Shown here: positions 1 to 8,963 of the stretch, piece by piece
Layout of the letters: each line of letters opens with the position of its first letter
Position numbering within the stretch: position 1 is the first letter of the stretch
Origin: Endozoicomonas sp965208385
Lineage (GTDB): Bacteria; Pseudomonadota; Gammaproteobacteria; Pseudomonadales; Endozoicomonadaceae
Length of the DNA stretch: 64,000 nucleotides
NCBI GenBank assembly: GCA_965208385.1
Contig: CBDBOO010000066.1
Span: 161,861-225,860 of the forward strand
Direction of reading: 5' to 3'
Notes under the pieces: generated by a model
Told to the model about the DNA's origin: nothing
Database searches by the model: none
Seen by the model: only the letters and a program-made list of their open reading frames with translations
Made by a program: the position numbers and the translations under genes

Positions 1-1047
1 TGCCGCAGATTTAGGGTTCAATTGTTCTGCCAGTTCATTGGCTGAAATTTCTGGAATAACCGGTTCGTTCTTTTTCTGTCCCAGTCTCCATGCCATGAAT
101 GCCACGATAGCACCCAGACAGAGAAACGCCAGGTGAGGCATGCCTGGTACGAGTCCCATAATAATCAGGATGACGGCTGTGACTATCAGTGCTTTATTGG
201 ACCCCAGCATTTGACGGCGAACCTGAGCTCCCATTTCTTCTGAATCGGTAACCCTGGTGACCATAATAGCCGCCGTCGTTGATAGAAGCAGCGACGGAAT
301 CTGGGCCACCAGACCATCACCAATAGTCAGAAGGGAGTACGTTTGAAAGGCGTCGGAAAAACCCATGTCATGTTGCAGAATACCAATGGTCACACCACCG
401 ATGATATTGATAAACAGAATCATCAAACCGGCAATGGCATCACCCCGGACAAATTTACTGGCACCATCCATAGAGCCATAAAAATCAGCCTCTTGTCGTA
501 TTTCATCACGCCGGGTACGGGCTTCTTCCTGGTTGATCAGGCCGCTGTTAAGGTCGGCATCTATGGCCATCTGCTTACCCGGCATGGCATCCAGGGTAAA
601 GCGAGCTGATACCTCTGAAACTCTGCCACCACCCTTGGTCACAACCACAAAGTTGATAATCATCAGAATGGAAAATACGACAATACCCACCACATAGTCG
701 CCGCCGATAACGACATTACCAAAGGCCTCAATGACTCGTCCTGCAGCATCACCGCCATTGTGTCCATTTAGTAATACAACACGGGTAGAAGCAACATTCA
801 GAGCCAGTCGCATGAGTGTGGCAATAAGAAGGATTGTGGGAAAAACACGGAAATCCAGTGGTCGCAATGTATAGACAGCAACCATCAATACCACAAGGGA
901 AAGGGCGATGTTAAAAGTGAATAGGGCATCCAGCAGCAGGGGGGGGATCTGCAGAATGATCATTGCCAATAGTGACAGCAGTATCAGCGGTGCACCCAGT
1001 TGATTGCCTAGTACAGGCATGATTTTTTTTACAGAAACGCTATTCAT
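1..1047 (-). CDS. flhA: Flagellar export gate protein FlhA (N-terminal part, cut by window edge)
   Basis: Inner-membrane protein that forms the nonameric export gate of the flagellar type III secretion apparatus and docks chaperone-substrate complexes. The reverse strand reads without a stop from an ATG at 1047 to the window edge, about 349 residues. It starts MNSVSVKKIMPVLG, then shows several hydrophobic helices and the FlhA/LcrD signature region RLALNVASTRVVLL followed by GGDYVVGIVVFSIL. A GGAG ribosome site lies 6-10 bases before the ATG. The cytoplasmic domain lies outside the window. It ends the fliM-N-O-P-Q-R-flhB-flhA run, 52 bases after flhB. The family is certain; assignment to a lateral system comes from gene order. 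Confidence 0.95.
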   Translation of the reverse strand, partial: MNSVSVKKIMPVLGNQLGAPLILLSLLAMIILQIPPLLLDALFTFNIALSLVVLMVAVYTLRPLDFRVFPTILLIATLMRLALNVASTRVVLLNGHNGGDAAGRVIEAFGNVVIGGDYVVGIVVFSILMIINFVVVTKGGGRVSEVSARFTLDAMPGKQMAIDADLNSGLINQEEARTRRDEIRQEADFYGSMDGASKFVRGDAIAGLMILFINIIGGVTIGILQHDMGFSDAFQTYSLLTIGDGLVAQIPSLLLSTTAAIMVTRVTDSEEMGAQVRRQMLGSNKALIVTAVILIIMGLVPGMPHLAFLCLGAIVAFMAWRLGQKKNEPVIPEISANELAEQLNPKSAA

Positions 1048-1099
1048 GGTACTCCGATTTCAGCCCCTCTTGATGGCAGAAATATGTAATTAAGTGAAA

Positions 1100-2251
1100 T
1101 TATTGTTTACCAGACCTGATTCGGTCGCTCTCTTGATAGCTATCCGGAATCTCTAAATCCGGGAAAACGGGTGCTCTGGATACAACGCCTTGTCTGAATT
1201 CACGCAGCTGATGGATATGAGCCAGCACCTGGGCAACGGCAAGATAAAGATCAGCTGGAATTTCCTGGTCGATGTCAGTGGAGTAATAAATAGCCCGGGT
1301 CAGCATGGGCGAGTCGATAACATCAATGTGGTTATGACCGGCGACTTCACGGATTTTCAAAGCCAGATGGTCGGTTCCTTTTGCCAGAACATAGGGGGCA
1401 CTGGCTCGCTCCTGGTCATATTTCAGCGCGACGGAATAGTGACTTGGGTTAACGATGACCACATCGGCTTCCGGTACCCGTTGCATCATGCGACTGTTGG
1501 CCATTTGTCTCTGCAGCTGGCGAATCTTTTGCTTTACTTCCGGGCGACCTTCAATATCTTTTTGCTCATCTTTCAGTTCCTGACGCGTCATTTTCAGTTT
1601 CTGCAGGTTATCCCATACCTGAAACGGTGCATCCAGAGCACTGATTAACACCAGAGTCATGGCAAAGGAAAACAAGGCTGTGGCCAGAGTTTCAAGTCCG
1701 AATGTGATAGCCAGATTTAGAGGCATACGACCAAGGTTTAATAATTGTGGGTAGTTGTTCCAGAGTAGCCAGATCAGACAACCAACAACCAGCATTACCT
1801 TGAGTATGGATTTGACCAGTTCAACGGCGCCCCGCTTGGAAAAAACTTTTTTAGGCCATTGTGCGGGATTCATTCTGCTACCCTTGGGTGCCAGTGAATC
1901 AAAGTTGAATACCCAGCCCCCCACCAGGGTTTGTCCTACTATACCGGCGAGCATCATTCCCATCAAAATTAGTCCCGCCAGTGGCACTATGGCTTTTCCA
2001 GAAGCCAGCAGGTGAGCGCTCATGGTTTGTGGGTCGAACAGAGCGTCCCGGGTTACTGATAAGTTGTAAACAAAAATATTCCGGAAGCTGTTGCCGGCAG
2101 GTTCTGCAGCAAAACTCAATATCAGGCTGGATGATAAAAGCAATAGAGCTGATGTCAGTTCACGTGAGCGAGGAACCTGCCCCTGCTCACGGCTTTTTTT
2201 GAGCCGTCTGGCACTGGGTTGTTCGGTTTTTTCCTGACTGGATTCTGACAT
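1100..2251 (-). CDS. flhB: Flagellar export switch protein FlhB
   Basis: Membrane component of the flagellar type III export apparatus. FlhB cleaves itself and switches export from rod/hook subunits to filament subunits. At 383 aa it has the usual length: a basic N-terminus, four membrane helices in residues 30-210, and a cytoplasmic domain from about 220. The autocleavage site is N268-P269-S270-H271 in VVIVNPSHYSVAL, whereas most homologues have NPTH. Asn and Pro, which carry the chemistry, are kept, so cleavage is expected. The gene starts 2 bases after the fliR stop, so the two are probably translationally coupled. Confidence 0.96.
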   Translation of the reverse strand: MSESSQEKTEQPSARRLKKSREQGQVPRSRELTSALLLLSSSLILSFAAEPAGNSFRNIFVYNLSVTRDALFDPQTMSAHLLASGKAIVPLAGLILMGMMLAGIVGQTLVGGWVFNFDSLAPKGSRMNPAQWPKKVFSKRGAVELVKSILKVMLVVGCLIWLLWNNYPQLLNLGRMPLNLAITFGLETLATALFSFAMTLVLISALDAPFQVWDNLQKLKMTRQELKDEQKDIEGRPEVKQKIRQLQRQMANSRMMQRVPEADVVIVNPSHYSVALKYDQERASAPYVLAKGTDHLALKIREVAGHNHIDVIDSPMLTRAIYYSTDIDQEIPADLYLAVAQVLAHIHQLREFRQGVVSRAPVFPDLEIPDSYQESDRIRSGKQ

Positions 2252-2253
2252 GT

Positions 2254-3033
2254 TCAGGCCCTGGCAAAATTTCTGAGCATGCCCAGGGCGTATTCAGTCA
2301 TATCCACAAAGACACTGGGAAGGCTGATCATTACCAGGAAAAGCGTGAGCATTCCAAACAGCATTGTCATGGGAAAACCGAGGGCAAATATGTTCAGTTG
2401 AGGTGCCGCTCTGCTCATAACACCAAAACTGATGTTAACCAGAAGCATGCTGAATACTGCGGGCATAGCCACAAGCAAGGCTGCACTGAACAGCCATGAG
2501 CCTGTTTTTGCCAGATCAAGAAAAATATCTGTCTGGATTCCGGTTCCGATAGGGATAGTGTAAAAGCTGTCAAGAAGAATCCGGAAAATGACCAGGTGGC
2601 CATCCATTGCCAGAAAAAGCAAAAACGTAAATGTCTGCAACCATTGGCCTAACAATGGCACGCTGGCACCACTACCAGGGTCGTTCATTATGGCCATGGA
2701 CAATCCCATCTGCATACTCATGATTTGTCCGGCCAGGGTGAAAACAGTAAAAAGCAGGCGCATGATCAAGCCGAATGCCAGTCCAATTAAAATCTGCTCA
2801 AGGGTGATCAGAATGGCAATGGGTGACAGGGGATCGACAACCGGTAATGGTGCAGGCAATCGGGATGAAATCATCACTGCCAGTGCAATGACCAGGGCAA
2901 GCCTGGCATGGCGGGGAGTGCCTTTACCGCCAAACATCGGCATCATCCAGAGTGCGGATGCACACCGGAACAGAGGCCATAATAATTGTCCAAGCCAGCT
3001 GGTGATTTCTGCGCTAGTTATCATATCAACCAA
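2254..3033 (-). CDS. fliR: Flagellar export gate protein FliR
   Basis: Integral membrane protein of the FliP5-FliQ4-FliR1 export gate. It is 259 aa and almost wholly hydrophobic, with about six membrane segments and the typical internal stretch QMGLSMAIMNDPGSGASVP. Length is normal for the family. It overlaps the end of fliQ by 8 bases and is followed 2 bases later by flhB, so it is one operon with both. Nothing unusual was seen. Confidence 0.96.
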   Translation of the reverse strand: MVDMITSAEITSWLGQLLWPLFRCASALWMMPMFGGKGTPRHARLALVIALAVMISSRLPAPLPVVDPLSPIAILITLEQILIGLAFGLIMRLLFTVFTLAGQIMSMQMGLSMAIMNDPGSGASVPLLGQWLQTFTFLLFLAMDGHLVIFRILLDSFYTIPIGTGIQTDIFLDLAKTGSWLFSAALLVAMPAVFSMLLVNISFGVMSRAAPQLNIFALGFPMTMLFGMLTLFLVMISLPSVFVDMTEYALGMLRNFARA

Positions 3034-3295
3034 TTAATGCTGGAATGTTCATGAAGATATTTTCTGTGAGATCCATTATTTTCTGCAGCAACCAGGGGCC
3101 GGAAAAAACCATGGTCAGCAAAGTGACAACAAGCCGGGGTAGAAAGCTCAGGGTTTGTTCATTGATCTGGGTCGCTGCCTGCAAAATGGCGACAACCAGT
3201 CCAACGATTAATCCCGGTCCGATCAGAACCAGTACCATCAGAACAATCAGAAACTGTGACTGGCGAAAAATATCCAGTACCACTTCAGGTGTCAT
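3026..3295 (-). CDS. fliQ: Flagellar export gate protein FliQ
   Basis: Small two-helix membrane protein of the flagellar export gate, 89 aa, the normal size. It starts MTPEVVLDIFRQSQ and carries the family core GPGLIVGLVVAILQAATQINEQTLSF between its two hydrophobic helices (about 15-38 and 52-72), then ends in a short amphipathic tail. It lies 13 bases after fliP and overlaps fliR by 8 bases. Confidence 0.96.
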   Translation of the reverse strand: MTPEVVLDIFRQSQFLIVLMVLVLIGPGLIVGLVVAILQAATQINEQTLSFLPRLVVTLLTMVFSGPWLLQKIMDLTENIFMNIPALIG

Positions 3296-3308
3296 TCAAA
3301 GCATCCTT

Positions 3309-4085
3309 TCATCCGTAACTGGCCGCCAGGGTTCCGACAATTAAGGTCCAGCCATCTACCAGCACAAACAGCATGAGTTTAAAGGGCAATGAAACAACTA
3401 ATGGAGAAAGCATCATCATACCCATGGCCATCAATACACTGGCAACCACCAGGTCAATCACCAGAAAGGGTATAAACAGCATGAAGCCAATCTGGAATGC
3501 CGTTTTTAATTCACTGATAACAAAGGCGGGCACCAACACATCTAATGGTACTGTCTGTGGATCTGAGACCTTAACATCAGCGATATCAGCCATCTGTTGA
3601 AGTGCGCTGGCGTGGGTCTGGGAAATCATAAATCTGCGAAAGGGGATCGTTGCAGTATCAATGGCTTCTTTAAAGGTCATCTCCTCCGCCATCCATGGTT
3701 CTACAGATGTAGTCCAGGCTTCATTGAAGACAGGCTTCATAATGAATAGTGTCAGAAACAGTGCCAAACCGATCAGTACAGGATTAGGCGGAGACTGTTG
3801 TAAACCGATCGCCTGACGTAGCAAAGAAAGTACAACAATAATCCTGGTGAAACTGGTCAATACCAGCAAAAGGGCAGGAAGAAACGAGAGTGCACTCAGC
3901 AATAACAAAATCTGCATTGTCGTGCTGTACTGCTGTTCTTCGCCGGTATTCGCGATACTGAATATGGGAATATCCACTGCGGCAAATACGGGTGTCGACA
4001 GTGCTAACAGCATAACAACAGTGCTTGTCTGTATAAGTCTATGGGATTTTGTATTTACTGTTGAAAAATGCTCGGGTTTACTCAT
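3309..4085 (-). CDS. fliP: Flagellar export gate protein FliP
   Basis: Core export-gate membrane protein, 258 aa. A cleavable signal-like segment at about 20-36 ends in TPVFA, as is usual for FliP. It is followed by the family block SFTRIIVVLSLLRQAIGLQQ and by the conserved region LVPAFVISELKTAFQIGF near residue 190. Five copies are expected to assemble with FliQ and FliR. The start overlaps the end of fliO by 8 bases, so the genes are translationally coupled. Confidence 0.96.
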   Translation of the reverse strand: MSKPEHFSTVNTKSHRLIQTSTVVMLLALSTPVFAAVDIPIFSIANTGEEQQYSTTMQILLLLSALSFLPALLLVLTSFTRIIVVLSLLRQAIGLQQSPPNPVLIGLALFLTLFIMKPVFNEAWTTSVEPWMAEEMTFKEAIDTATIPFRRFMISQTHASALQQMADIADVKVSDPQTVPLDVLVPAFVISELKTAFQIGFMLFIPFLVIDLVVASVLMAMGMMMLSPLVVSLPFKLMLFVLVDGWTLIVGTLAASYG

Positions 4086-4536
4086 CAGGATTAACGGTAC
4101 TCATACTGTGCTTCTTGTTCAGAAGTTGATGTGCCCAATCCATGACTTGTTTTGGTCGTTCAGAACGGGTCAGCTGATCAGGTGTAAATTCATGTAATTT
4201 ATTAATGCCATTCGCAGTGACGCCTATCAGTAGATAAGCCTCACCAGCCTGAACTATGCAGATTCTTTCATGCCGGCCCAGCTGAATACTTTCAAGAATG
4301 TTCAATGATTTATGATTACCCTTTTGGATCATCTGGCTCTTTCGAACCAGCCAAGCCAGAACTAAAATCACAGACACGACAACAAGCAGCATGAATGCTG
4401 TCTTGATCAGGCTGCCTGCCAGTACGTTATCCTGAAGCCCTCCCTGCTCAGAATCTGCCATTGAAGAAAGCGACAAACACCAAAGGGTAATAAATCCGGA
4501 TAGCCTGTAAAAGACCGGTAACTGATTATTAAACAT
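4078..4536 (-). CDS. fliO: Flagellar biosynthesis protein FliO
   Basis: Assembly helper for the FliP-FliQ-FliR export gate. It is 152 aa with a hydrophobic N-terminus (about 10-27), one strong membrane helix at about 48-66 (AFMLLVVVSVILVLAWLV), and a cytoplasmic FliO domain with SIQLGRHERICIVQAGEAYL. FliO is poorly conserved, so the call rests on this motif plus its position between fliN and fliP. It follows fliN by 14 bases. Confidence 0.88.
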   Translation of the reverse strand: MFNNQLPVFYRLSGFITLWCLSLSSMADSEQGGLQDNVLAGSLIKTAFMLLVVVSVILVLAWLVRKSQMIQKGNHKSLNILESIQLGRHERICIVQAGEAYLLIGVTANGINKLHEFTPDQLTRSERPKQVMDWAHQLLNKKHSMSTVNPDE

Positions 4537-4550
4537 ACCGTAATACTAAA

Positions 4551-4895
4551 TCAGGATATGGAACTAAAGCGTTCGCTGGGGCTGACTACATCAAGTATTC
4601 TGATGCCATATTTGCCATTTGACTCAACAACTTCGCCGTGGGCAATTAAAGTGCCGTTGACTTTTACGTCAAGAGGCTCGCCAGCTTTTCTGTTCAGCTC
4701 AATAACCGAGCCCTGAGCAAGAGACAATACTTGTGCCACTGTCTGCCTGGTACTACCGACTTCCAGTGAAAGCTCAACGGGAATATCAAGAATCATTCCC
4801 AGATCGGGAGAAATCATGCCTTCGGGATTGATAGTAGCTGCCGAAGGTGTATTGGCTTCCTGTGCTTCTTCAGCGGGTGTGGTGGTCTGATTCAT
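4551..4895 (-). CDS. fliN: Flagellar C-ring switch protein FliN
   Basis: Cytoplasmic C-ring protein with one SpoA domain, 114 aa. The domain covers about residues 34-108 and includes ILDIPVELSLEVGSTRQTV, LAQGSVIELNRKAGEPLDV and a final GIRILDVVSPSERF. The N-terminal 30 residues are Ala/Thr/Pro-rich linker, normal for gammaproteobacterial FliN. The start overlaps the stop of fliM by one base, so it is probably translated with fliM. It should bind FliM and the FliH-FliI export ATPase. Confidence 0.95.
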   Translation of the reverse strand: MNQTTTPAEEAQEANTPSAATINPEGMISPDLGMILDIPVELSLEVGSTRQTVAQVLSLAQGSVIELNRKAGEPLDVKVNGTLIAHGEVVESNGKYGIRILDVVSPSERFSSIS

Positions 4896-5947
4896 TATTC
4901 AACTCTTGGCGTATTTCTGATTCTGGCTGACGGGCGAGGTTCTGATGATCCTGCCTGCTTTCGTGTTTGTTGCTCTGAGGTCCTGTTTCTTCCCCTGGAC
5001 CGGGAAAGTCTTGTAGACCGGGGTTTATCCACTGTGGAACCGCTGCTTAGTTCTTCATTGCTGGTTTTTTCCGAGTTATCTATCTGTAAGGAAATGCGGT
5101 TGTTGTTGGTAAATATTTTTGCCTGACAGAATGGTCTGTCACTGACAAAGACATCCGCTTCCATTGGCTCGGTCAGGGGGAGTATGTCGCCCTGTTTTAA
5201 CGATATTACCTGGCGAAGAGTGCTGGTCTGTTTCCCGAGTGTGGCAGAAACCGGCAATTCCACTGATGCCAGTGCCTGCTTTAATTGTTCTTCAATATGT
5301 TCACGGTTAAATGACCGGTTGCTGATTCCAGTGGTTGCAATCAGTGTTGATGGCATATAAAGCTGCATTTGTCCGGTAGTTTCTGCCATGGTAAGTGTAT
5401 AGTTAGTACACACAACAAAGGTTCTCTGATTTTTGTAGAGACGATCAGCCATGGCATCTTCAGCCTTGGATGTCAATGCCATTCTGATAGGCGTGAGTGG
5501 TTTGCAGACTTCATAGACGCAATCGAAAAGAGCGACGATCAGATTTTCAAGCATGCCAAACTCACCTTTGGTAGGGTCCAGGCTCTCTTCACCTGTGTCT
5601 TCCCTTCCGCTTCCACCACAAATAAGATCCAGACTGGTTCGCGAAATTTGTTTCTCAATGGCAAATGCACCGTAGGCATTGTGGTCATCATTGATTACAA
5701 CCCAGCTTCTATAATGAGTCTGATCATGATTTGATTTCAGGATAGTCTGCTCAACCCAGGTCTCTGAGCTGACAGTAACTTCTTTCTGCAACAACTGAAT
5801 CAGGTGTTGTTCCAGTCTCTGTCCAACCTGAGAGGCCATTTGTTCAAAAAATGAGCCTAGTTCATGGATCAGGTTTCCAGCGAGATAAAGATCAAAATTC
5901 TTTATCTCGGTTTCTGAGTCATCTTGATGCACAGGATTAAGAGCCAA
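4895..5947 (-). CDS. fliM: Flagellar motor switch protein FliM, divergent, without CheY-binding motif
   Basis: C-ring switch protein of 350 aa. The middle domain keeps a GGSG at 111-114, equivalent to the FliM GG-x-G motif, and a SpoA domain lies at about 215-290 (LRQVISLKQGDILPL). Two things differ from textbook FliM. The N-terminus begins MALNPVHQDDSETEI and has no EIDALL-type CheY-P binding sequence. The last ~45 residues form an Arg/Ser-rich tail (for example STRLSRSRGRNR). This suggests a motor not switched by chemotaxis, which fits a lateral flagellum. It is the first gene of the leftward export operon. Confidence 0.9.
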   Translation of the reverse strand: MALNPVHQDDSETEIKNFDLYLAGNLIHELGSFFEQMASQVGQRLEQHLIQLLQKEVTVSSETWVEQTILKSNHDQTHYRSWVVINDDHNAYGAFAIEKQISRTSLDLICGGSGREDTGEESLDPTKGEFGMLENLIVALFDCVYEVCKPLTPIRMALTSKAEDAMADRLYKNQRTFVVCTNYTLTMAETTGQMQLYMPSTLIATTGISNRSFNREHIEEQLKQALASVELPVSATLGKQTSTLRQVISLKQGDILPLTEPMEADVFVSDRPFCQAKIFTNNNRISLQIDNSEKTSNEELSSGSTVDKPRSTRLSRSRGRNRTSEQQTRKQAGSSEPRPSARIRNTPRVE

Positions 5948-6568
5948 TTTAGCTAATTAAAATTAACGGTGAATTATACGTATTAATTGAATTAATTCCA
6001 GATTCTGATTTCTTCTGTATCTGAAAGTTAGAAATTAATAAGTCGAGTTGTGGCGATTTTATTTAATTGACTGAAGGAATGCTACTGGTGAAGAGTAATT
6101 AATTTAATTTTTTACACTTAATTTAATTTTTTGATAGTCGTATGAAAGTTGATCTTTTGTAATGTAGGGGTTGAGACTGACCAGAGGGTGCCCTGAATAT
6201 TGCGTATGTATTTTTTTTATGCAAACATGAGTTCGTTTCATTTATTGTGATGACATTGTTCTTTAAAGATTATACTGAAATTAAAGAAAATTTATTTGCC
6301 TGAGTTTAGTGGGCTCTGAAGCTTCTCTAATTAGTGCATGACTGGCTGCTAGTGGTTTATACGTACTTACTTGCAGCTTTTAATTATGCAATTTCCTTTA
6401 GAAAATTACGGCTAGACCGTAAATATCTAAAGCGGTCAATATCGTATAATTCGTGTTCAGTGAATTGTCTGGCAATTGACAGAGAGATTGCTTATTCATA
6501 TTTGCAGCTTTGCCTGCTTGATGATGTTTTTTGTGCAGCTGCACGGATTTTGAAATTGGAAGTATATC
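5948..6568 (+). other. AT-rich divergent intergenic region between fliM and motY
   Basis: About 620 bases separate the leftward fliM operon from the rightward motY-lafK operon. The stretch is much more AT-rich than its neighbours and must hold the promoters of both. No convincing sigma54 site was found on either strand. One sequence, TTAA (6118-6121), a 15-base gap, then GTCGTATG (6137-6144), resembles the sigma28 pattern seen before flagellin and flgK, but TTAA is frequent here, so this is weak. I see no credible gene; an open frame at 6334-6621 has no family resemblance. Confidence 0.6.
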
Positions 6569-7450
6569 GTGAAGTTTGGATTTCTATTAGCGGTAGTACT
6601 GTTTCTAGGGGGCGGTTTTAATGCCGCCGCGAGTGATTTTAAACAGTCTCAGTGGCGGGTTGATGCAACCCGGTTTGATGTCAGTCTTGTTCTTGAATCT
6701 GATTCAGGAATACTTTTTGAATTTTATCAAAATGCAGGCTTACCACTGGCCTTTAGATTTTCAGCTCCTTATCTTTTAAGAGAGGCTGAATCGGCGAATC
6801 TTTATTTAATAAATTCGCCATTGCAAAGTGTGAAAGAAAAAAGCTTGATCGATTCATGGATCTATCAATCAGATGATGCCTTTATTAGCAGTGATATGCT
6901 GGGATTTGATAAGAGTATAAGCGGTTTTGTTAACCACATGTCCGGAGGTGGTTGGGGACGCCTGGAGTTGAAAGATAAGTCCAGCGTTAACTACACCATG
7001 GATATACCCTCTATTGATTTCAATCAAAAGCTATCTGACTTTAACCGGTTTAGAAGTGATCTGCCTGAATTGAACTGGACGATGGCCGAAAACAGTCGTG
7101 TTTATTTTGAAATTGGGCAGGCAGGACTTACGGCGCTGGAGCTAAGAAAACTTGATAATCTGGTGGAGTACATTGAAATTGATGGCGCTATAGAGGCTAT
7201 CTCTATAGATGCACACACCGATTCGACCGGAAGGCGTCTCAATAACCTGACTTTATCAAAACAAAGAGGTGATGCAGTCCGTGCGCTCCTGATGGAAAAA
7301 AATGTTAATCCTGACTTGATTAACACGGTCAGGTATCACGGTGAACGTTATCCCGTTGCTGGTGCCGGAGGCAGGGAAAATCGTCGTGTTGAGATCAGGT
7401 TATCACGTCAGAAAGCCCCTGTTACCCGCAATGATCAGATCATTGAATAA
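6569..7450 (+). CDS. motY: MotY-type flagellar motor protein with OmpA domain
   Basis: Periplasmic ring component that helps stators dock to the basal body. It is 293 aa. The signal peptide covers about residues 1-22 (ending FNAAAS), an N-terminal MotY domain covers about 23-170 (SQWRVDATRFDVSLVLES), and a C-terminal OmpA-like peptidoglycan-binding domain follows (SIDAHTDSTGRRLNNLTLSK, ending RRVEIRLSR). The GTG start at 6569 is supported by GGAAG at 6558-6562. In lateral systems motY sits directly before lafK, as here. The next open frame overlaps its end, but the likely start of that gene lies after the motY stop. Confidence 0.88.
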   Translation: MKFGFLLAVVLFLGGGFNAAASDFKQSQWRVDATRFDVSLVLESDSGILFEFYQNAGLPLAFRFSAPYLLREAESANLYLINSPLQSVKEKSLIDSWIYQSDDAFISSDMLGFDKSISGFVNHMSGGGWGRLELKDKSSVNYTMDIPSIDFNQKLSDFNRFRSDLPELNWTMAENSRVYFEIGQAGLTALELRKLDNLVEYIEIDGAIEAISIDAHTDSTGRRLNNLTLSKQRGDAVRALLMEKNVNPDLINTVRYHGERYPVAGAGGRENRRVEIRLSRQKAPVTRNDQIIE

Positions 7451-7454
7451 AGCA

Positions 7455-8915
7455 ATGGTAGACCCTATGGGAAAAAATCGGGAAATTCTCCAGTTTGGAG
7501 GGAGTGAAAAGATTGAACATGCTCTGAAAGAGATTTTTTCTGCTCCGGGTTATCGTCTGATGTGTTGTCAGTCAGTGGCAGAGTTGGAGGTTCTTCTTCC
7601 CAATGCGGATGATGGACTGGTACTTCTCTGCTGTGAAAGTCAGGATCTGACATGTGATCTGTTAATCCGGAAAATTCATTCCCTGCGTCCTGGTTTGGCG
7701 GTTGTTGTCATCGCGTCTACTGCCTGCATTGATCATGCCGTTAGCGCCATCTCTTCTGGTGCTGCAGATTATCTGGTGTATCCCTTTGATCAGAAAATCA
7801 TGCTTGGTAAAATTGATCAGCTTTTGATACCTGACAGTAAAGAAGGGTTGGTGGCTAAATCGCCTTCCACCCGACATTGCGCTCAACTGGCCAGACGTGT
7901 TGCCGGGACAAATGCATCGATACTCATCTCCGGAGAATCGGGTACAGGCAAGGAAGTTTTTGCGCAATATATTCATAATCACTCCGTCAGATCTTCTCAA
8001 CCATTTGTGGCTGTGAATTGTGCGGCTATTCCTGAAAACATGCTTGAATCTATTTTGTTCGGGTATGAAAAAGGAGCGTTTACCGGTGCTGTGCAGAGAA
8101 GCCGGGGGAAATTTGAACAGGCTGATGGTGGCACATTATTCCTTGATGAACTGGCAGAGATGCCACTGGAGCAACAGGCAAAGTTATTACGGGTGCTTCA
8201 GGAGAAGGAAGTAGACAGATTGGGGGGAGCTGCACCTGTTCCGGTTGATGTAAGAGTGATTTCGGCAACAAATTGTGACCTTGCTGAACGAGTGAAAGAT
8301 GGGCTGTTCAGGGAGGATCTGTTTTACCGTCTGAATGTGTTTCCTCTGTATTTACAGCCATTGAGAGAGCGGAAGGAAGACATATTGCCCATAGCACGAA
8401 AAATGCTGGGGAAGCTGTCTTGTCAGTCTGGACAACCTGTGCTGGAGCTGAGTGATCATGCCGTTTCAGTGTTGTTAGAACATAAGTGGCCGGGCAATAT
8501 TCGTGAATTGGAAAATGTGCTGCACAGAGCCAGTATCCTGAAAAAGGGTTGGGTCATTATGCCGGCCGATTTAATGTTGCCGACGGTCTCATCTGTGCAG
8601 GATTCTCGTGCCGAAGATCTGCTGTCAGAATCAATTAATTTATCCAGCCTGAACTCCAGTCAGAACTCCAGCCTGAAAGAGTATCAAGTCAAAACTAAAG
8701 TATCGGATGAAATTGCAACACTGCCGGGATCTGCATTGAAACAGAGAGAATGGCGGCATGTTCTGGAAGTGTTGCAGAGAAATTCCGGAGCAAGAAACAA
8801 AACAGCAGAACAGCTGGGGATGACGACCCGAATGTTGCGTTACAAGCTGGCTCAACTCCGGGAATACGGTGTTGATGTGGATTCGTTTATTGCTCGCGGG
8901 GCAATAGCATCTTAG
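7455..8915 (+). CDS. lafK: Sigma54-dependent flagellar activator, LafK/FlrC type, with degenerate receiver domain
   Basis: Transcription activator for sigma54 RNA polymerase, expected to switch on middle lateral flagellar genes. Numbering from the ATG at 7455 (486 aa), the order is: receiver-like domain ~10-125; AAA+ domain ~135-370 with Walker A GESGTGKE (160-167), sigma54-contact loop GAFTGA (207-212) and Walker B TLFLDE (227-232); and a Fis-type helix-turn-helix at the C-terminus (TTRMLRYKLAQLREYG), closest to FlrC/FleR. In the receiver the phospho-acceptor Asp position reads LVLLCCES and the conserved Lys reads VYPFD, so phosphorylation is unlikely. No partner kinase gene is nearby. The frame is open further upstream, but that part overlaps motY. 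Confidence 0.85.
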   Translation: MVDPMGKNREILQFGGSEKIEHALKEIFSAPGYRLMCCQSVAELEVLLPNADDGLVLLCCESQDLTCDLLIRKIHSLRPGLAVVVIASTACIDHAVSAISSGAADYLVYPFDQKIMLGKIDQLLIPDSKEGLVAKSPSTRHCAQLARRVAGTNASILISGESGTGKEVFAQYIHNHSVRSSQPFVAVNCAAIPENMLESILFGYEKGAFTGAVQRSRGKFEQADGGTLFLDELAEMPLEQQAKLLRVLQEKEVDRLGGAAPVPVDVRVISATNCDLAERVKDGLFREDLFYRLNVFPLYLQPLRERKEDILPIARKMLGKLSCQSGQPVLELSDHAVSVLLEHKWPGNIRELENVLHRASILKKGWVIMPADLMLPTVSSVQDSRAEDLLSESINLSSLNSSQNSSLKEYQVKTKVSDEIATLPGSALKQREWRHVLEVLQRNSGARNKTAEQLGMTTRMLRYKLAQLREYGVDVDSFIARGAIAS

Positions 8916-8963
8916 CGGATAAGTCTGCTGATTATTTTCAATTTTAGAGAGTTTTTTTCTTAA

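Noticed and set aside
6334..6621. 95-codon frame upstream of motY
   Set aside because: It overlaps the start of motY, has no ribosome site or family resemblance, and lies in AT-rich promoter sequence.
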